From Schistocerca nitens (taxonomy: Eukaryota > Arthropoda > Insecta > Orthoptera > Acrididae): a stretch of DNA of 64,000 nt. Location of the stretch: NCBI RefSeq assembly GCF_023898315.1, contig NC_064622.1, forward strand, positions 356,047,234 through 356,111,233. The letters are read 5' to 3'. Below the pieces are notes generated by a model. That model ran no database searches. It was not told where the DNA came from and worked only from the letters and a program-made list of their open reading frames with translations. This document shows, piece after piece, positions 1 to 11,422 of the stretch; position 1 is the stretch's first letter; each line of letters starts with the position of its first letter. A program made the translations under genes and the position numbers.

Positions 1-300
1 TGTCGACCCACCTTACGTGTACACTTAGCAAATGGGTAAAAAGATTCTTCTACCTTGCCCGATTTAGGTTTTCTTGTGGATGTGATAATCACTCCCAAAA
101 ATGTGATGAAAACATAAGAGTTTGTCACATAAACTGAAAAAAAAATTAAACTTTTCACACGAGGAAAAACTTGAACCTAGGACCTCTCGTTCCATAGCTG
201 CTCTCGCTAACCACGGGACCACAGAGCTCCTTGACTCTCATTATCCTTGAGGTTGCCTATCTTCACATGGACTACTCAGTTTGTATATTTTACTAATTTT
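1..300 (-). repeat. tRNA-derived dispersed repeat, cut by window edge
   Basis: On the minus strand, positions 240-160 read like a decayed tRNA body. There is an A-box-like GTGGTTAGCG, then a B-box-like GGTTCAAG about 35 bases on. Next to it is AT-rich sequence with a run of A's near 137-145. The element continues beyond position 1, so its end is not visible. It is not a functional tRNA because the arms do not pair fully. I infer a SINE-like or composite repeat. Confidence 0.45.
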
Positions 301-515
301 TTTCATAGTTCTACACAACTTCTTCCTGTTTTCTCGATTTATCTGTTTTCAGTTTTTCAAGGCCTATCCACTGTGCCAACCTATAACTAAATGTGAGGGG
401 GGTGTGATGGGGAGGTTCCCTTGTAAGTATTGAAATTATTAAGTAGTGATACACTGAAGACAGAATTTATGGACATTCTTTTTGAAGCATAATGGTCCCT
501 AATATACATATGTTG
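301..515. other. AT-rich spacer, nothing recognised
   Basis: No open frame, repeat structure or regulatory signal that I can support. Confidence 0.5.
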
Positions 516-2069
516 TCACATACCTAAAATAGAATCTTATGTAGTATATCATGACAGACTTCCGCTGTAAACGTTGTACAAATGTACTGCTTATTAATAA
601 AATCAGTGATTTAATGTTCCATATAAAAAAACTGGTCAGCTGGATGATACACTAAATTACAGAATCCTGAAGTAGCCTACTAATGTACAGAAATAACTGT
701 AGAGAAATAAATCTACAAAAGAAACCACAACATCAGAGAAGTAGGTAAACCAAAGACGTATGCATCTATGAGCATGTAGTCCTTGCAAGAACAGCATCGA
801 CAATATCTAAGTGTCAATATAGATAAAGCTATCAAAATGATAATATAAATATATTTATATGTCATGTCAAAGATATAAAATAAAAAATCTGTATTGGGGT
901 ATACTTATGTCATATGCATGAAATGAGTGTCCAAAATGTGTCAAAAGATCAAATGTAGAAAACCACCTAGATCATAACATCTACAGAATATATGAAAAAC
1001 TCCCACAAGATACTATTCAAGGTGAACAACATTTTGTGTGAATGCATCCATATATCCATGTACTGATGTACTGCTATAACACAAATATCAAATGAGAACC
1101 ACAATCTAACTTGTGTAAATGTCAGAAACTTATCATGTACATCCACAGAACATGTGGCCTCTGTAGTTCGTACAATTGATAAGTTAACAGTAATAACAAA
1201 GGTGAGTTGTTGTTGGAGGGGGGGGGGGGGGGGGGGGGTCTTCATATGTATCCAATATTGTGCTGAAGGATTAGATACAGGTGAAAAATCATATTATATC
1301 TGATAATGTGTATGTAATCCACTAATTGGTCCTAACCAGGCAAAGCAGACAACAATTACAAACAATACCGTATATATAAAAAATCTTCATCAAATATGGT
1401 CAAGTACGGCCTGGAAGCAGTTGACAATATAATGTCAGCAAATGTCATAGGCATTAAGATTGCAAGGTTAATAGGATAGTGGATGGACATACAAATATTA
1501 AGATTGCTACTTTGTACTAATTGTACCTGGTAGAAGATGGGTTGGTGTAAGAGGATGTCTTTTCCAAGGAGTACTTACACGTAGATGTGTATATGTTTTT
1601 CATTGGGTTTTGTATATTCTGTGTGTGGTATGACATAGGTGGTTTTCTACATTTGTCTTTTGACTCATTCTTGGACACTCATTTATGCATATGACATATA
1701 CAGTTTTCACCTCAGTATTTTATAACTTTGACATGACCTATTGACTGTCATTTTGATAGCTTTACCTATATTGACAATTAACTGTTGTTGATGCTCTCCT
1801 TGCAGAGACTACATGTACATATTTGTTTCTTTTTTATTTACTTATTTCTGATGTTGGAATTTCTTTCATATATCTATCATTTTCTACAGTTACTTCTGTA
1901 GTTGGTAGGTTATTTCAGGTTTTTGCAGTTTAGTGTGTAATCTAAGTGACGAAATTTTAATTGTGGAATATTTAATTAATAATTTTATTAATAAATAGTA
2001 CATTTGCACAAGGTATAGAGTGGATATTCATCCTGTTATACTATAAATAATTCTATTTTAGGTATGTGA
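516..2069. repeat. Long inverted repeat (fold-back / MITE-like element)
   Basis: The arm at about 516-1110 is the imperfect reverse complement of about 1530-2069. Anchors are the 20-mer at 516-535 against 2050-2069 (complement of ATTCTATTTTAGGTATGTGA) and the stretch around 930-965 against 1640-1675 containing GGTGGTTTTCTACATTTG. The arms pair over more than 450 bases with many substitutions and small gaps. The central 400 bases carry a 21-base G run. There is no coding capacity and I found no clear target-site duplication. Confidence 0.75.
1218..1238 (+). repeat. Poly-G run (21 G)
   Basis: Uninterrupted G homopolymer inside the central part of the long inverted repeat. Its exact length may be affected by sequencing error. 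Confidence 0.9.
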
Positions 2070-3290
2070 GAATTGAGGCATCTGTTGGTTTTTATCAAAT
2101 TGTTACTGTAAATGCTCTTGTATAATATTGTCCATGATTTTTATTCTGTTTTTAATCTGCCTTTGTATTTGCATGGTTGGTAAGTTGATGATCCTCTCAT
2201 TACTGTTTATGCATACAGGCCTGAAGATGATGTATTGAGTCACTGTAAGTGGTTGCAGTATAATAAAATAATGTCTAAACAATGGCTGCAGGTGTTTCAT
2301 TTTTTATGGAAGTGAATGGCTGAAGTCTCGCAGACCATCAATCACAAGGATGGACATACAGAAACGCTTTTCCATAGTCTCCCTCTTCCTCTGTTCTGTC
2401 TCCTGTTCTCATTGGTGCTTCATTTTTATCCCATGCACCAGCTGTTTCTGCCAACAAACCATACTAAAAAGATACGTTTTGGAGAGGTCTATCATTGAGA
2501 CTTAATACTTCTATAATAAGCAAGTATAAATACGAAAACCTTCAAGTAAGACATATGTTAGCTCCATAAACACTGAAATCGAGATGGCAGCTGCCCGATT
2601 TGCTTCTGTCAGCCAATCACAGGACAGGGCACATGAAACATTGCATTTCTTGGTATAAACCACAACACAATGCAGCACCACGAAGCAGTGTGGGAGTAGA
2701 CCTGAATCAACAGTGTTTCCTGATGTGCATGATTATTGAACATAAAATACCATAAGTAAATATCTATATCTTTCATAAAAAAACAATTTTTTGATCCAGA
2801 AAGAAAGCCACATTATAAATAGCTTTCATTACAGACCATTGGTGATGTTTAGTTTCAATAAAACGGAATGTATTTATGGCGAAGACACATTTTCTAATAG
2901 TTGCAAAGACGGGCTTTAAAATATCTTCTATATTTATATACTACCTACAGACAATACGGCCACACTGAAGAAGTTAATGTCGTGAATTAATATATAAAGA
3001 GTATTGTAAAAAGCAAAGCTAGGCCATCACAAACTATCGTTTGGCAGGAATGTAATAACACAGCTTATGAGGAACAATGACATTTATATTCTTGCTCATC
3101 GAAAATATCTCGTGGTTTATTTCCGAATGTCATGATTTCCAGCATTCACCTATGGGGCTCTTAAAGCTGCCACTGCTCTAAAGCACGGTTAATTTTCAAC
3201 ATAAATGTTCGTATGTGGCATCAGATGAAGAATAAATGAACGAATGCCAGTTCAACATTCCAAACCTTCAGAGGCCCAAAGCAGCACAAT
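2070..3290. other. Non-coding spacer
   Basis: AT-rich sequence with only short chance open frames. No homology or repeat structure recognised. Confidence 0.5.
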
Positions 3291-3466
3291 TTGGAGCAGC
3301 AAGTTGTTCAGTGGATGCAAGAAATATGCAATGAATGCTTCCTGATTACTCGAGAAACTGTCTATGTGAAGGAAATGAAGTATTTTTCAACTACATGCAT
3401 CACAGAACTATACAGACGGGTGCCTGAGGATGATGAAGAGGGCAAGGTTTTCATAACGATGCAGAA
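3291..3466 (+). pseudogene. Possible helix-turn-helix transposase fragment interrupted by a SINE
   Basis: The frame starting near 3291 encodes about 58 residues with the pattern QVVQWMQEI...VTRETV-like...K..KYFS. This loosely resembles the CENP-B/pogo type helix-turn-helix (hydrophobic helix, W-hxE, then a second helix). The SINE at 3467-3655 interrupts it, and the 15-bp duplication at 3452-3466 is host sequence from this frame. The frame does not continue clearly beyond 3670. Assignment is weak; it could be a chance frame. Confidence 0.3.
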
Positions 3467-3655
3467 AAAATGGTTCAAATGGCTCTGAGCACTATGGGAC
3501 TTAACTTCTGAGGTCATCTGTCCCCTAGAACTTAAACCTAACTAACCTAAGGACATCACACACATCCATGCCCGAGGCAGGATTTGAACCTGCGACCGTA
3601 ATGGTCTCGCGGTTCCAGACTGTAGCGCCTAGAACCGCTCAGCCACCCCGGCCGG
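3467..3655 (-). mobile_element. tRNA-derived SINE with perfect target-site duplication
   Basis: Minus strand: the 5' end at 3655 begins GCCGGCCGGGGTGGCTGAGC. An A box (TGGCTGAGCGG) and a B box (GGTTCAAATCC) follow about 50 bases later, as in a tRNA-derived RNA polymerase III promoter. The body ends in a short A-rich tail (T6 on the minus strand, A6 at 3465-3470 on the plus). The flanks CATAACGATGCAGAA at 3452-3466 and 3656-3670 are an exact 15-bp target-site duplication, so the copy's limits are well defined and the insertion is fairly recent. Confidence 0.9.
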
Positions 3656-3670
3656 CATAACGATGCAGAA

Positions 3671-4139
3671 CTATGCTAGCTTAGCTACTGCCAGAGGTAC
3701 ATGACGAAAAGTTACTTACATATCAGCGCCATATAATCAATCTTAGGAAACGACACCTCTATTTGCGAGGTCATATGGGCAACATTGATCAGGCACCATT
3801 TTATTTTCATATGCTGTCAAATGTTGCTGTCTATGTGAAGAGCACTAAAGTGTTCCTGTAAGGACTTGTGACAGTGAAAAGGCCAGAATAACAGTAGTGC
3901 TGGGTGCAGTAACATATAGAAGGAAGCTCCCCCAAATGTGATTCTTCACAGGAAGATAATACTGAAAGAAAAACTTGCTTCAGGCCTTATCTTTATTGAG
4001 AGGTAATAGATGACAAATGATATGATGTTCGATTGATTGTAGGTTATTTGGAACAGAATATCAGGCTCTTTGGTTAACAGAAGGAAAACATTGGTGCAAG
4101 ATTTTGTCAGGGGAGACCTCTCCCAGGAAATTTAAGGAT
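3671..4139. other. Spacer, possible decayed LINE flank
   Basis: No supported gene. It leads directly into the reverse-transcriptase remnant that becomes readable at 4140, so part of it may be upstream LINE sequence too decayed to read. Confidence 0.35.
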
Positions 4140-4925
4140 CTGATAGCTTCAGGAAGGCATTTGACACTGTTCCTCACTGCCGATTAGTATTAAAAAAGAA
4201 GAGAGCTTACTAAATATCAGATCAGATTCATGGCTGGATTCAAGACTTCCTTGCAGATAAATCAAAGCACATTGCTCCTAATCGAACAAAATTAATAGAA
4301 GTAAAGATAATTTCAGGAGTACTCCAGGGAAGTGTGATAGGACCATTATTGTTTACAGAGCTTATAAATGATATAGCAGAAAGTTTCGGAAACTCTTTAA
4401 GACTGTTTGCAGATGGTGCAGTTGTCTATAAAGTAGCAATGGCAGAAGGACCTACAGAGGAGTCATAATTGGCGCAGGGACTGGCTGTTGCCCCTGAACA
4501 TAAATAAATGTAACATATTCCGCATACATAGGAAAAGATATCCACTATGGTATGATGACAAATTGTTGGAAACGGGAAGTACTGTAAAACATCTAGGCAT
4601 ATTTACCCAGAGCGACCCACCACATAAAACAAATAGTAGAAAAACGCATTCCAAACTGAGATTTGTGAGAAGAATCTAAAGGAAATGTAATTCATACACT
4701 AAAAAAGTGGCTTACAGGACACTTGTTCAACTGATTCTTGAGTATTGTTTGTCAACTTGGGACCCTTACCAGGTAGGACCGATAGAAGGGATAGAGAAGG
4801 TACAACGAAGAGCGGAGTGTTTTGTCACGGTGTCATTTAGTCTGTGTGAGATTGTTAAAGAGATGCTCAACAAACTTGAATGCCTGCTGTATTGTTGATC
4901 ACAGAGAAATTTACTGCTGAAATTC
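4140..4925 (+). pseudogene. Decayed CR1/Jockey-like LINE reverse transcriptase (palm to C-terminal part)
   Basis: Three frames together read a LINE reverse transcriptase: FRKAFDTVPH (motif A; the D of AFDTVPH is present) at about 4147-4176, SGVLQGSVIGPLLF at about 4315-4360, LRLFADGAVVY (motif C, FADD changed to FADG) at about 4400-4430, then LNINKCNIFRI and VKHLGIF around 4495-4600. A C-terminal tract with ILEYCLSTWDPYQ and KVQRRAECFV follows at about 4730-4830. Stops and frameshifts break it and the second catalytic Asp of motif C is lost. It is truncated at both ends and no TSD was found. The DPYQ...QRRA signature is common in CR1/Rex-type LINEs. Confidence 0.75.
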
Positions 4926-5347
4926 CATGAAAGTACTTTCTGGGAAGAGTTGGACAACATATTACTTTCTTCCTCATAAGCCTCGTGGTACTTGTTCCAT
5001 GAATTGCTAAATATCTCAGAGCTTTTTACATTGGGCTTCAGCCAGCTCTCAGTCCCAAAAATAATTTGTATGCAAGAAATTTCCTGGTGGGCAATAAATT
5101 CATGAACTTTGTTCTCCGTTGATTATCAAAATGTAGACAATCAATAATGATGTAAGTTTAGAATAGGTATAATATTAACTTTTTAGTGATTAACTTTGTA
5201 TCAATAAAACAGTTAGTAATTTTCCATAGTCATATTGTGTTAAAAATAAGATTTTCCCAAGGAAACAACAAAAGGGAGGGGGGGTGGGGGTGTTTATCTT
5301 ATATTCAGAGCCATCTTGTACTCTGCTAAATATTGTATGTAAGATTA
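4926..5347. other. Non-coding spacer
   Basis: AT-rich; a G-rich stretch near 5275-5290. No gene supported. Confidence 0.5.
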
Positions 5348-5417
5348 CATTTCATCCGTGTAAATACAAATACTTACATAAACATTTCATCCATGTAAAT
5401 ACAAATACTTACTTAAA
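5348..5417 (+). repeat. 35-bp tandem repeat, two units
   Basis: Units 5348-5382 and 5383-5417 share the frame CATTTCATCC[G/A]TGTAAATAC and continue with CAAATACTTAC; they differ at about two positions. No function is implied. Confidence 0.85.
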
Positions 5418-7653
5418 GGAAACCAACATATTATCAATGAGTATTTTTGAGATATTTGTTTTCTGTCAGTTCTTGAATAAGTCTGCACTTTTAGATCATT
5501 ATTATATGAACAATAAACATGGTTGCTAATGTTAGTTTTTCAACAAGAGCATAGCCATTGCATATGTTGTAAGCATATATATTAAATGCGACACTGGCTT
5601 CTTGCTGTGCAGACAGCTTTATCCTACTCAGGAGACTAAGGGATCTCACCACATGTTGTGATGAGGCAGAGGTGGGAACGTTTCTAGTCACTTGCAGTGT
5701 GCTTGCTGCCTGCTACATGTCTGTGCCGCTGCCAATTGTGTGAGCAAGGAAATAGTCTATCTGTTCCAGTTGCTGGCTGCAGAAACAAAAAGCAATACAA
5801 AAATGGCATAGAATTCGGTTGTTATGGGGAATTGGAGTGAACAGTACAAATCAGTTATACCTGGGTCGTTACTGGAACTACTAAGTAATAAAATAGAAAT
5901 GTTGTTTGTTCCTTTTGTCTCCCATTCAGATTTCAAAAGAAGTCTGCAGTACTAGATATCATTTAAAAATTACTCACTGTGACACAGTGATGAGAATTTT
6001 GTAGTTTCCTAATCTTACAAAAGAGCAGAGTGCCTTGGTGGTAGTAGGTGCTGTAGTGTAATGACCAATAAATGGAACTCTTGTGGACAGGGCGCAAATA
6101 TATATTACTCTCCCACTTGACTGTTCTGGGAAATGTTCTGCTATCATGTCAATAATGAAGATGACTATTTGAGGGATGTAAGTTGTATGGAATAAGCAGC
6201 ATCATAAACTACTGTTCACAACTAATTTTGTATATCTTGCTTCAGTTGGTATTTGTTAGTTTAGCAAATGATGGAGTTTTTCTATCACACCCTGTACATG
6301 TGAATCACAGACCATGGTTGGGAGTAGAGATGTAACTATGTTCATCCTCCCCTCTCCCTCCTATGATCCTCTCTGTGGAGAAGGAAAAGACCAAAGTTGG
6401 TCTGACTTTGTTCTGCTAAAGAAAAAAAAAACATGAAAGAAGAACAGACTTTAGAAGCTAAAATCGAAAGAACAGAATTACTGTCCATGACCACGAGCTT
6501 CATGTCATATCATAAAAATCATGGTTAATACAACATGCTCATACAGGATATGATAAATCTGTCTATTGTCGAACTGAGGTGTTCTCTTTACAATGGAAAC
6601 TGCAAGTTGACTTTTATGAGTGTCAGTTCATTTTATTTCCACTGTGCATTACAGAGTTTTAAAACTTCATCATCAGACGGATTTATGTGAATTATTACAA
6701 CATGTATATGATTTGGGGTAACATCACATACATGGCACAGGAATTCACATAAATTCACTTGATGATGGGAATTTAAAACCCCAGGAAACTTGCTCTTTCA
6801 ATCAATATCAATAACACTCACAGTAAAGCGTAACAGTAACTGTTCACTTCTAAATGTCCTCTTTTTGTTTTATGTATTTGTGTTTTCATTTTCATTGCCC
6901 TTATCTAAAAATAGGTCCTAATTATTGTATATCCTCATGACGATTCCTTACACAAGATGTGCCAATATGGAAATTTTCTAATTATCAGCACAGTTAAGTC
7001 ACACAGCTAGTTGGGATAGCAGACAGATGAATTATTCCGTAATGAGCAAGTGGGAGCTGAGGATTCTTAACATAAAACTCCCAGCAAATAACCTGTTAAA
7101 GCTATTAACTTTGTCAGTAGAACTTGCACACACCCTGTATTTTCTATTTGTACAGTTTATGCTGATTCAGGTATAGGAAGGAGCACACTTCACCATCAAT
7201 TCAGAAAAACAATTTTTTTTTTTTCTTTTGGGAAATATTATATTTATGCTTTGCTTGTTGCACCCATTTTCTGCAAAGTGTGTTGCACAGTGGATGACGC
7301 TGCCAAATTTTCCAGTCGTTGCATCTTGATATTAGAATTGGTCCAAACTGTTGGAATTTGAACATTTTTAACAACGGCCTTAGACAAGACTGCAGAGCCT
7401 TTTTCGGGGAATTGCAGTAATACAGAATAAAAATGATACCTTATCTCCAGTCTTGTAGACGACAACTTCTGAAAGTTTGTTCTCAAAAGCAGGTATGCTC
7501 TTTGTCAGCAATGCAATAGACTGAAAGGGAAATGTCTCTCCAAAATGTTATTTTTACTGCTTGCTTGAGTGATAGACAGGCACATTGAAAAAAAGATTTT
7601 AGCTATTGGACGACGTCAAGCGTAAGTGCCCATAGATGACAGTGTCCAGTGGT

Positions 7654-7655
<2 letters not shown>
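5418..7655. other. Non-coding spacer with one short inverted repeat
   Basis: No gene recognised. The only clear structure is the imperfect inverted repeat at 6657-6780, listed separately. Confidence 0.5.
6657..6780. repeat. Imperfect inverted repeat, about 38-bp arms
   Basis: Arm 6657-6693 matches the reverse complement of 6742-6780. Shared blocks are TTTTAAA, CATCATCA and ATTTATGTGAATT, around a 48-base loop. It could form a hairpin and may be the remnant of a small fold-back element. Confidence 0.6.

Positions 7656-7696
<41 letters not shown>
7656..7696 (+). repeat. (TG)n microsatellite
   Basis: About 20 uninterrupted TG units. Confidence 0.95.
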
Positions 7697-7699
<3 letters not shown>

Positions 7700-7922
7700 C
7701 CCATGTGACTTCCACTTTCCACTCAGTGCCTCCTCTTTGTGGTGAACAACAATCTATCCTTTTCATATTGCTGTTACCTCATCCCAGATTTTCCATAGTT
7801 TTATTTTTACAGTCTGTAGACAGAATGTTAATTATTGCTGTATTTATTGATTCAGTTGTGATATTATACATACTTATATATTGCTTTTTATACAATTCTG
7901 TGAATTCATCATTTACTTAATG

Positions 7923-8145
7923 GAAAATCCAGGGTCGAATGTAACAGTATTATGAAGAGGGTAGCTGCCACTCATCATATAGCAGAGATGCTGAAAAGCA
8001 GATAGGTAAAAAAACAAAAAAAACAAAAAAAAAACACTGTCTGAAAGTGAGAGTTTTTGACCAGCAAGGCTGAAGGCCTCTGTCGGAAATAGACATGTAT
8101 GTACACACGCACGCGCGCGCGCACACACACGTGACCACAGTTTCT
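7923..8145 (-). repeat. Penelope terminal repeat (pLTR), inverted 5' copy
   Basis: Read on the minus strand it gives CA/GT-rich sequence, then a GGCC-like stem region, then CTATCTGC...CAGCATCTCTGCTATATG and ends in CTGGATTTTCCATT at 7920. The same string occurs in plus orientation at 10950-11060 and in the copies at 24165-24320, 28224-28320 and 28440-28596. Confidence 0.8.
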
Positions 8146-8879
8146 GGGTGCTGAAGCCTGACTGCAGTACCTTCTCTCCATCTGCAAGATGCTCCTGCTA
8201 AGCAATCCCACATTCCTCGATTCCATATCGCACATAGAATCTCTTGTCCTCGAGGAACTAGAGCAACACGCTCAATGTCATCTTAAAATAAAACTTTCAC
8301 GCTGTTCACTTCCTACTCCAGCCTGGACTACCCTTATCCACCACCTTTACAATAATCTCCAAACCTCCCCCACATCCCCTCATAGTTGACAAATCCTGTC
8401 TCACAAACCTACTACATTTACACATTTACTCCACCCTCAAATACTCCCTTCCATCACCACACAGAATCCAGAACCCAAACAGATCCGAAACACAGTCATG
8501 AATGTTTCATCCAAAAGCCTTAGCCCTGCAGAAGTTTCTGTCCTTTCCAAAGGCCTCACCTTTTGGCTTACTCCCAAATTCAGTCATGCAGGACTTGTTA
8601 AAGACCTTCTCTCTTTCTCCCGGTCCCTACAGTGAAAACACTTTTTCACCACCAACCCTACCCATCTGACTCAACCAAACATCTGGCTGACTCAGTTCAC
8701 TCCTCCATCCAACCGTGATCCACCCCACTACCCCCAGATCACCCCCACTTAACTTTTCAGAATTACTTAACCTCAAACCTTGCCTCACCATCATTCCCCA
8801 AATCTCTAAACATGTAAACTAACATTACATCCGCAGAAAGAACCACAGTCCACCACCTAAAAACAGATCCTGACCTTAT

Positions 8880-9957
8880 AGTCCTACACGCTGACAAGAC
8901 TCCATCACTGTTGTTCTGAAGTGCAAGGATTACCTGGCAGGAGAACTCTGCCAGCTGTCAGATTCATCTACCTGCCACAGTGACCTCACTTCAGAAATCC
9001 AGCTGGATCTCCAGTCTCTCCTCAAATCCTCTCCCCGGTGTCCATCTCTCTCGTCGTCCCTACCATTTCCCACACTCTTAACCTCTGCATGCTTTCTAAG
9101 GTCCATAAACCCAATCACCCAGGAGGCCCCATTGTGGCTGGTTACAATGCCCCCACTTGGAGAATCTCTGTCCTCACAGACCAACACCTTCAGCATATTA
9201 TCCTCAGCTTATCCTCCTATACAAAAGATGCCAACCAATTCCTCCAACGACTCTCCACAGTTCCTGTACCTTTACCACATGGTGCTGTGCTCATCACCAT
9301 TGATGGCACCTCCTTTTACACTTACATCCCTAATGCCCATGGCCTTGCTGCTATTGAACACTACCTTTTCCTTCTCCTGATGGATTCCAAACCCCCCTTC
9401 CTAGTTGCCATGACCGACTGTATCCTCACCCACAATTACTTCTCCTTTGAAGCCATTACCTGCAAACAAATCCGGCATATGGCTATGGACACCCACATGG
9501 TACCATTCTATGCCAACGTATTCATGAGCCACCTAGAGGACTCCTTCCGAACAGCCAGAATCCTGAACCTCTCATCTGCTTCGGATTCATTGATGATGTC
9601 TTTGTGACGTGGATCGAGGGTGAGGGCACACTATCCACATTTCTACAGAACCTCAACATCGTCTCCCCTATTCGCTTCACCTGGTTTTACCCAGCCCCAC
9701 AAGCTACCTTTCCCGATGTTGACCTCCACCTCAAAATGGCTACATCAATACCTCTGTCCATATCAAGCCATACAGCCTACCCACCCGTGGCCATTGATGA
9801 GCGGTCACTCTTTAAACATATCAAGGGTCTCACTGAGGCCTTCACAGACTTTGATTATTCTCCCAACCTTGTACAAAAGAGATCTCCTGTGCTCTCCAGT
9901 CAACCACCACCTCCCGAAGTCCCACCATCTGGCCACAGAGGAGCATTCCCATCATGA
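8880..9957 (+). pseudogene. Penelope-like reverse transcriptase (broken)
   Basis: The order of motifs follows Penelope RTs. It begins with a degenerate 'HADK' block at about 8887, then SDSST at about 8958, then KVHKPNHPGGPIV at about 9098-9137 (family: P/KxHKP...RPIVS). Next come TIDGTSFYTYIP (motif A) at about 9298-9332, a MAMDTHMVPFYANVFMSHLE block (motif B, normally MG.P.SP..A..YM) at about 9478-9537, and the catalytic GFIDDVFVTW box with the YxDD-type FIDD at 9586-9597. A DVDLHLK motif follows at about 9718. At least two frame changes are needed: one before 9038 and one between 9530 and 9600, just before FIDD. The enzyme would copy the element RNA. This copy cannot be translated as one protein. 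Confidence 0.8.
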
Positions 9958-10139
9958 CTCAGTACCACCCAGGACCAGAGCAACTGAATCACATTCCCCG
10001 CCAGGATTTCAACCCTCTCATCGGACCCTGAAATGAGGAATGTTTTAGCCACCATCCTTACCACTCCTCCCACAGTGGTATTCATCTACCCACCGAATCT
10101 ACACAGTATCCTCTTCCATCTCTAAAACAACCCCTGCTC

Positions 10140-10545
10140 CCAACACCTTGCATTATGACTCATATCCCTGTAATAGACCTTGATGTAAGATCTGTCCCAT
10201 ACATCCTCCCACCACCACCTACTCCATTCTGGTCACGGGCATCACCTATCCCATCAAAGGCAGGGCTACATGTGAAACCAGTCGTGATCTACAAGCTGAG
10301 CTGCAACCACTGTGCTGCACTCTACATGGGTATGACAACCAACAGGCTGTCAGTCCGCATGAATGACCACTGACAAACTGGCCAAGAAACAGCTGAACCA
10401 CCCTGTTGCCAAGCACACCATCCAACAAGATGTTCCTCATTTCAATGAGTGCTTCACAGCCTGTGCCATATGGATCCTTCCCACAAACACCAGCTTCTCT
10501 TAGCTGTGCGGGTGGGAACTCTCCCTGCAATATATCCTAAGTTCC
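10140..10545 (+). pseudogene. GIY-YIG endonuclease domain of the Penelope-like element
   Basis: The frame at 10155-10373 reads VIYKLSCNHCAALYMGMT, then NRLSVRMNDH. This is the GIY-YIG core (IYxLxC.....YxGxT, then R...H) with Met in place of the usual second Gly-facing Ile. A stop follows the H at 10371. Past one frameshift, the remainder (10380-10530) still reads the family C-terminal pattern HPVAKHT...CAIWILPTNT. In intact elements this domain nicks target DNA for priming. The same domain is better preserved on the minus strand at 14524-14976. Confidence 0.75.
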
Positions 10546-10914
10546 TGTAATCCCCTTGGCTGCAACCATCATTAGTCATTGCTCTTACCTATCTAGCCCC
10601 TTTCCTGTTCCCATTCCAGCACTACAGAGCCCTCTGTTCCAAAACATACTCTCACTCTTTTTACTTCTCTCCTTTTCTGCTACCCAACACCCATTCCCTC
10701 CTCTTCGTCAAACCTCTCAACTGCACCTAGCTGCCCTATCCTCTCTCCACTTCGTCCCTGTACACTCCTACTGGCCCCCACCTCTACCCTGCTATCCTTC
10801 CCCATCCCCACTCTAACCTCCTCATTACCGCCCCACGCAGTTGCCTTTCCCATTGTGCACTGCTGCTCAAAGTCTGGCTTCAACAGACAGAGACTGTGGT
10901 TGGATGTGTGAGTT
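10546..10914 (+). other. 3' non-coding region of the Penelope-like element
   Basis: Pyrimidine-rich C/T tract with no credible frame. Its reverse complement reappears at about 24370-24567, which shows it is part of the element and not host DNA. Confidence 0.65.
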
Positions 10915-11060
10915 GCGTTTGCATGAATGTGTGTGTATGTTGTCTGTTTTAGATGAAGGCCTCGCTGGCCGAAAGCGCACTTTCTGACAGGTCTTTTTGT
11001 TGTGCATGTCTGTGACTCAGCATGTCCACTATATGGTGAGTAGCAACTGTCCTTTTCATA
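10915..11060 (+). repeat. Penelope terminal repeat (pLTR), 3' copy, with hammerhead-like core
   Basis: GT-rich start, then AGATGAAGGCC / loop / GGCCGAAAGC at about 10951-10974, then TCTTTTTGTTGTGC and CAGCATGTCCACTATATGG. The GATGA...stem...GAAA arrangement is discussed with the other candidate ribozyme cores. The repeat stops at the LINE insertion (TSD 11061-11068). Confidence 0.75.
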
Positions 11061-11068
11061 ATTCATCA

Positions 11069-11414
11069 CCTACATCTACATCTACATATACTCTGCTAGC
11101 CACCAAGCGGTGTGTGGCGGAGGGCTCAATTCGCGCCAAAGTCATATTTCACCCCCTCTGTTCCACTCGCGGATCGCACGAGGGAAAAACATCTGTCTGT
11201 ACGCCTCAGTACGAGCTCTTATTTCTCTTATCTTTGAATGATGATCATTATGTGATTTGAAAGTTGGTGGTAATAATATATGCTCTACATCCTCGGTGAA
11301 GATTGTATTTCGGAATTTAGTGAGCAGCCCCTTCTGTTTAACGCGTCGTCTATCTGCAAGTGTGTCCCACTTCAAACTTTCTATGAGATTTGTAACGCTC
11401 TCTCGATGGCTATC
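11069..11414 (-). mobile_element. 5'-truncated CR1/Jockey-like LINE, 3' end only, with TSD
   Basis: The minus strand encodes the C-terminal tail of a LINE ORF2: SVTNLIESLKWDTLADRR, then a stretch with FRNTIF, then YRQMFFPRAIREWN. This is the usual 'SFFPRTIxEWN' ending of CR1/Rex/Jockey relatives. A short 3' UTR and ATGTAGATGTAG repeats at the 3' terminus (plus strand 11069-11085) follow. The flanks ATTCATCA at 11061-11068 and 11415-11422 are a perfect 8-bp duplication. It inserted into the Penelope 3' repeat, so it is younger than that element. Confidence 0.8.
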
Positions 11415-11422
11415 ATTCATCA

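Larger units (their letters stand above)
7923..11060 (+). mobile_element. Penelope-like retroelement, near full length, decayed
   Basis: The order is an inverted terminal repeat (7923-8145), an internal coding region with reverse transcriptase (about 8880-9957) and GIY-YIG endonuclease (about 10140-10545), a 3' non-coding stretch, and a direct terminal repeat (10915-11060). An RT of the Penelope type followed by a C-terminal GIY-YIG domain is the hallmark of Penelope-like elements. The 'pLTR' in inverted orientation at the 5' end is also known for this group. Frameshifts and stops show the copy is inactive. A LINE 3' end is inserted at its right edge (11069-11414). Confidence 0.8.

Noticed and set aside
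3580..3655. A tRNA gene on the minus strand
   Set aside because: The A and B boxes belong to a SINE flanked by target-site duplications; the cloverleaf is not complete.
7950..8235. Minus-strand open frames at 7950-8235
   Set aside because: They are translations of the inverted Penelope terminal repeat and its GT/AC tract.
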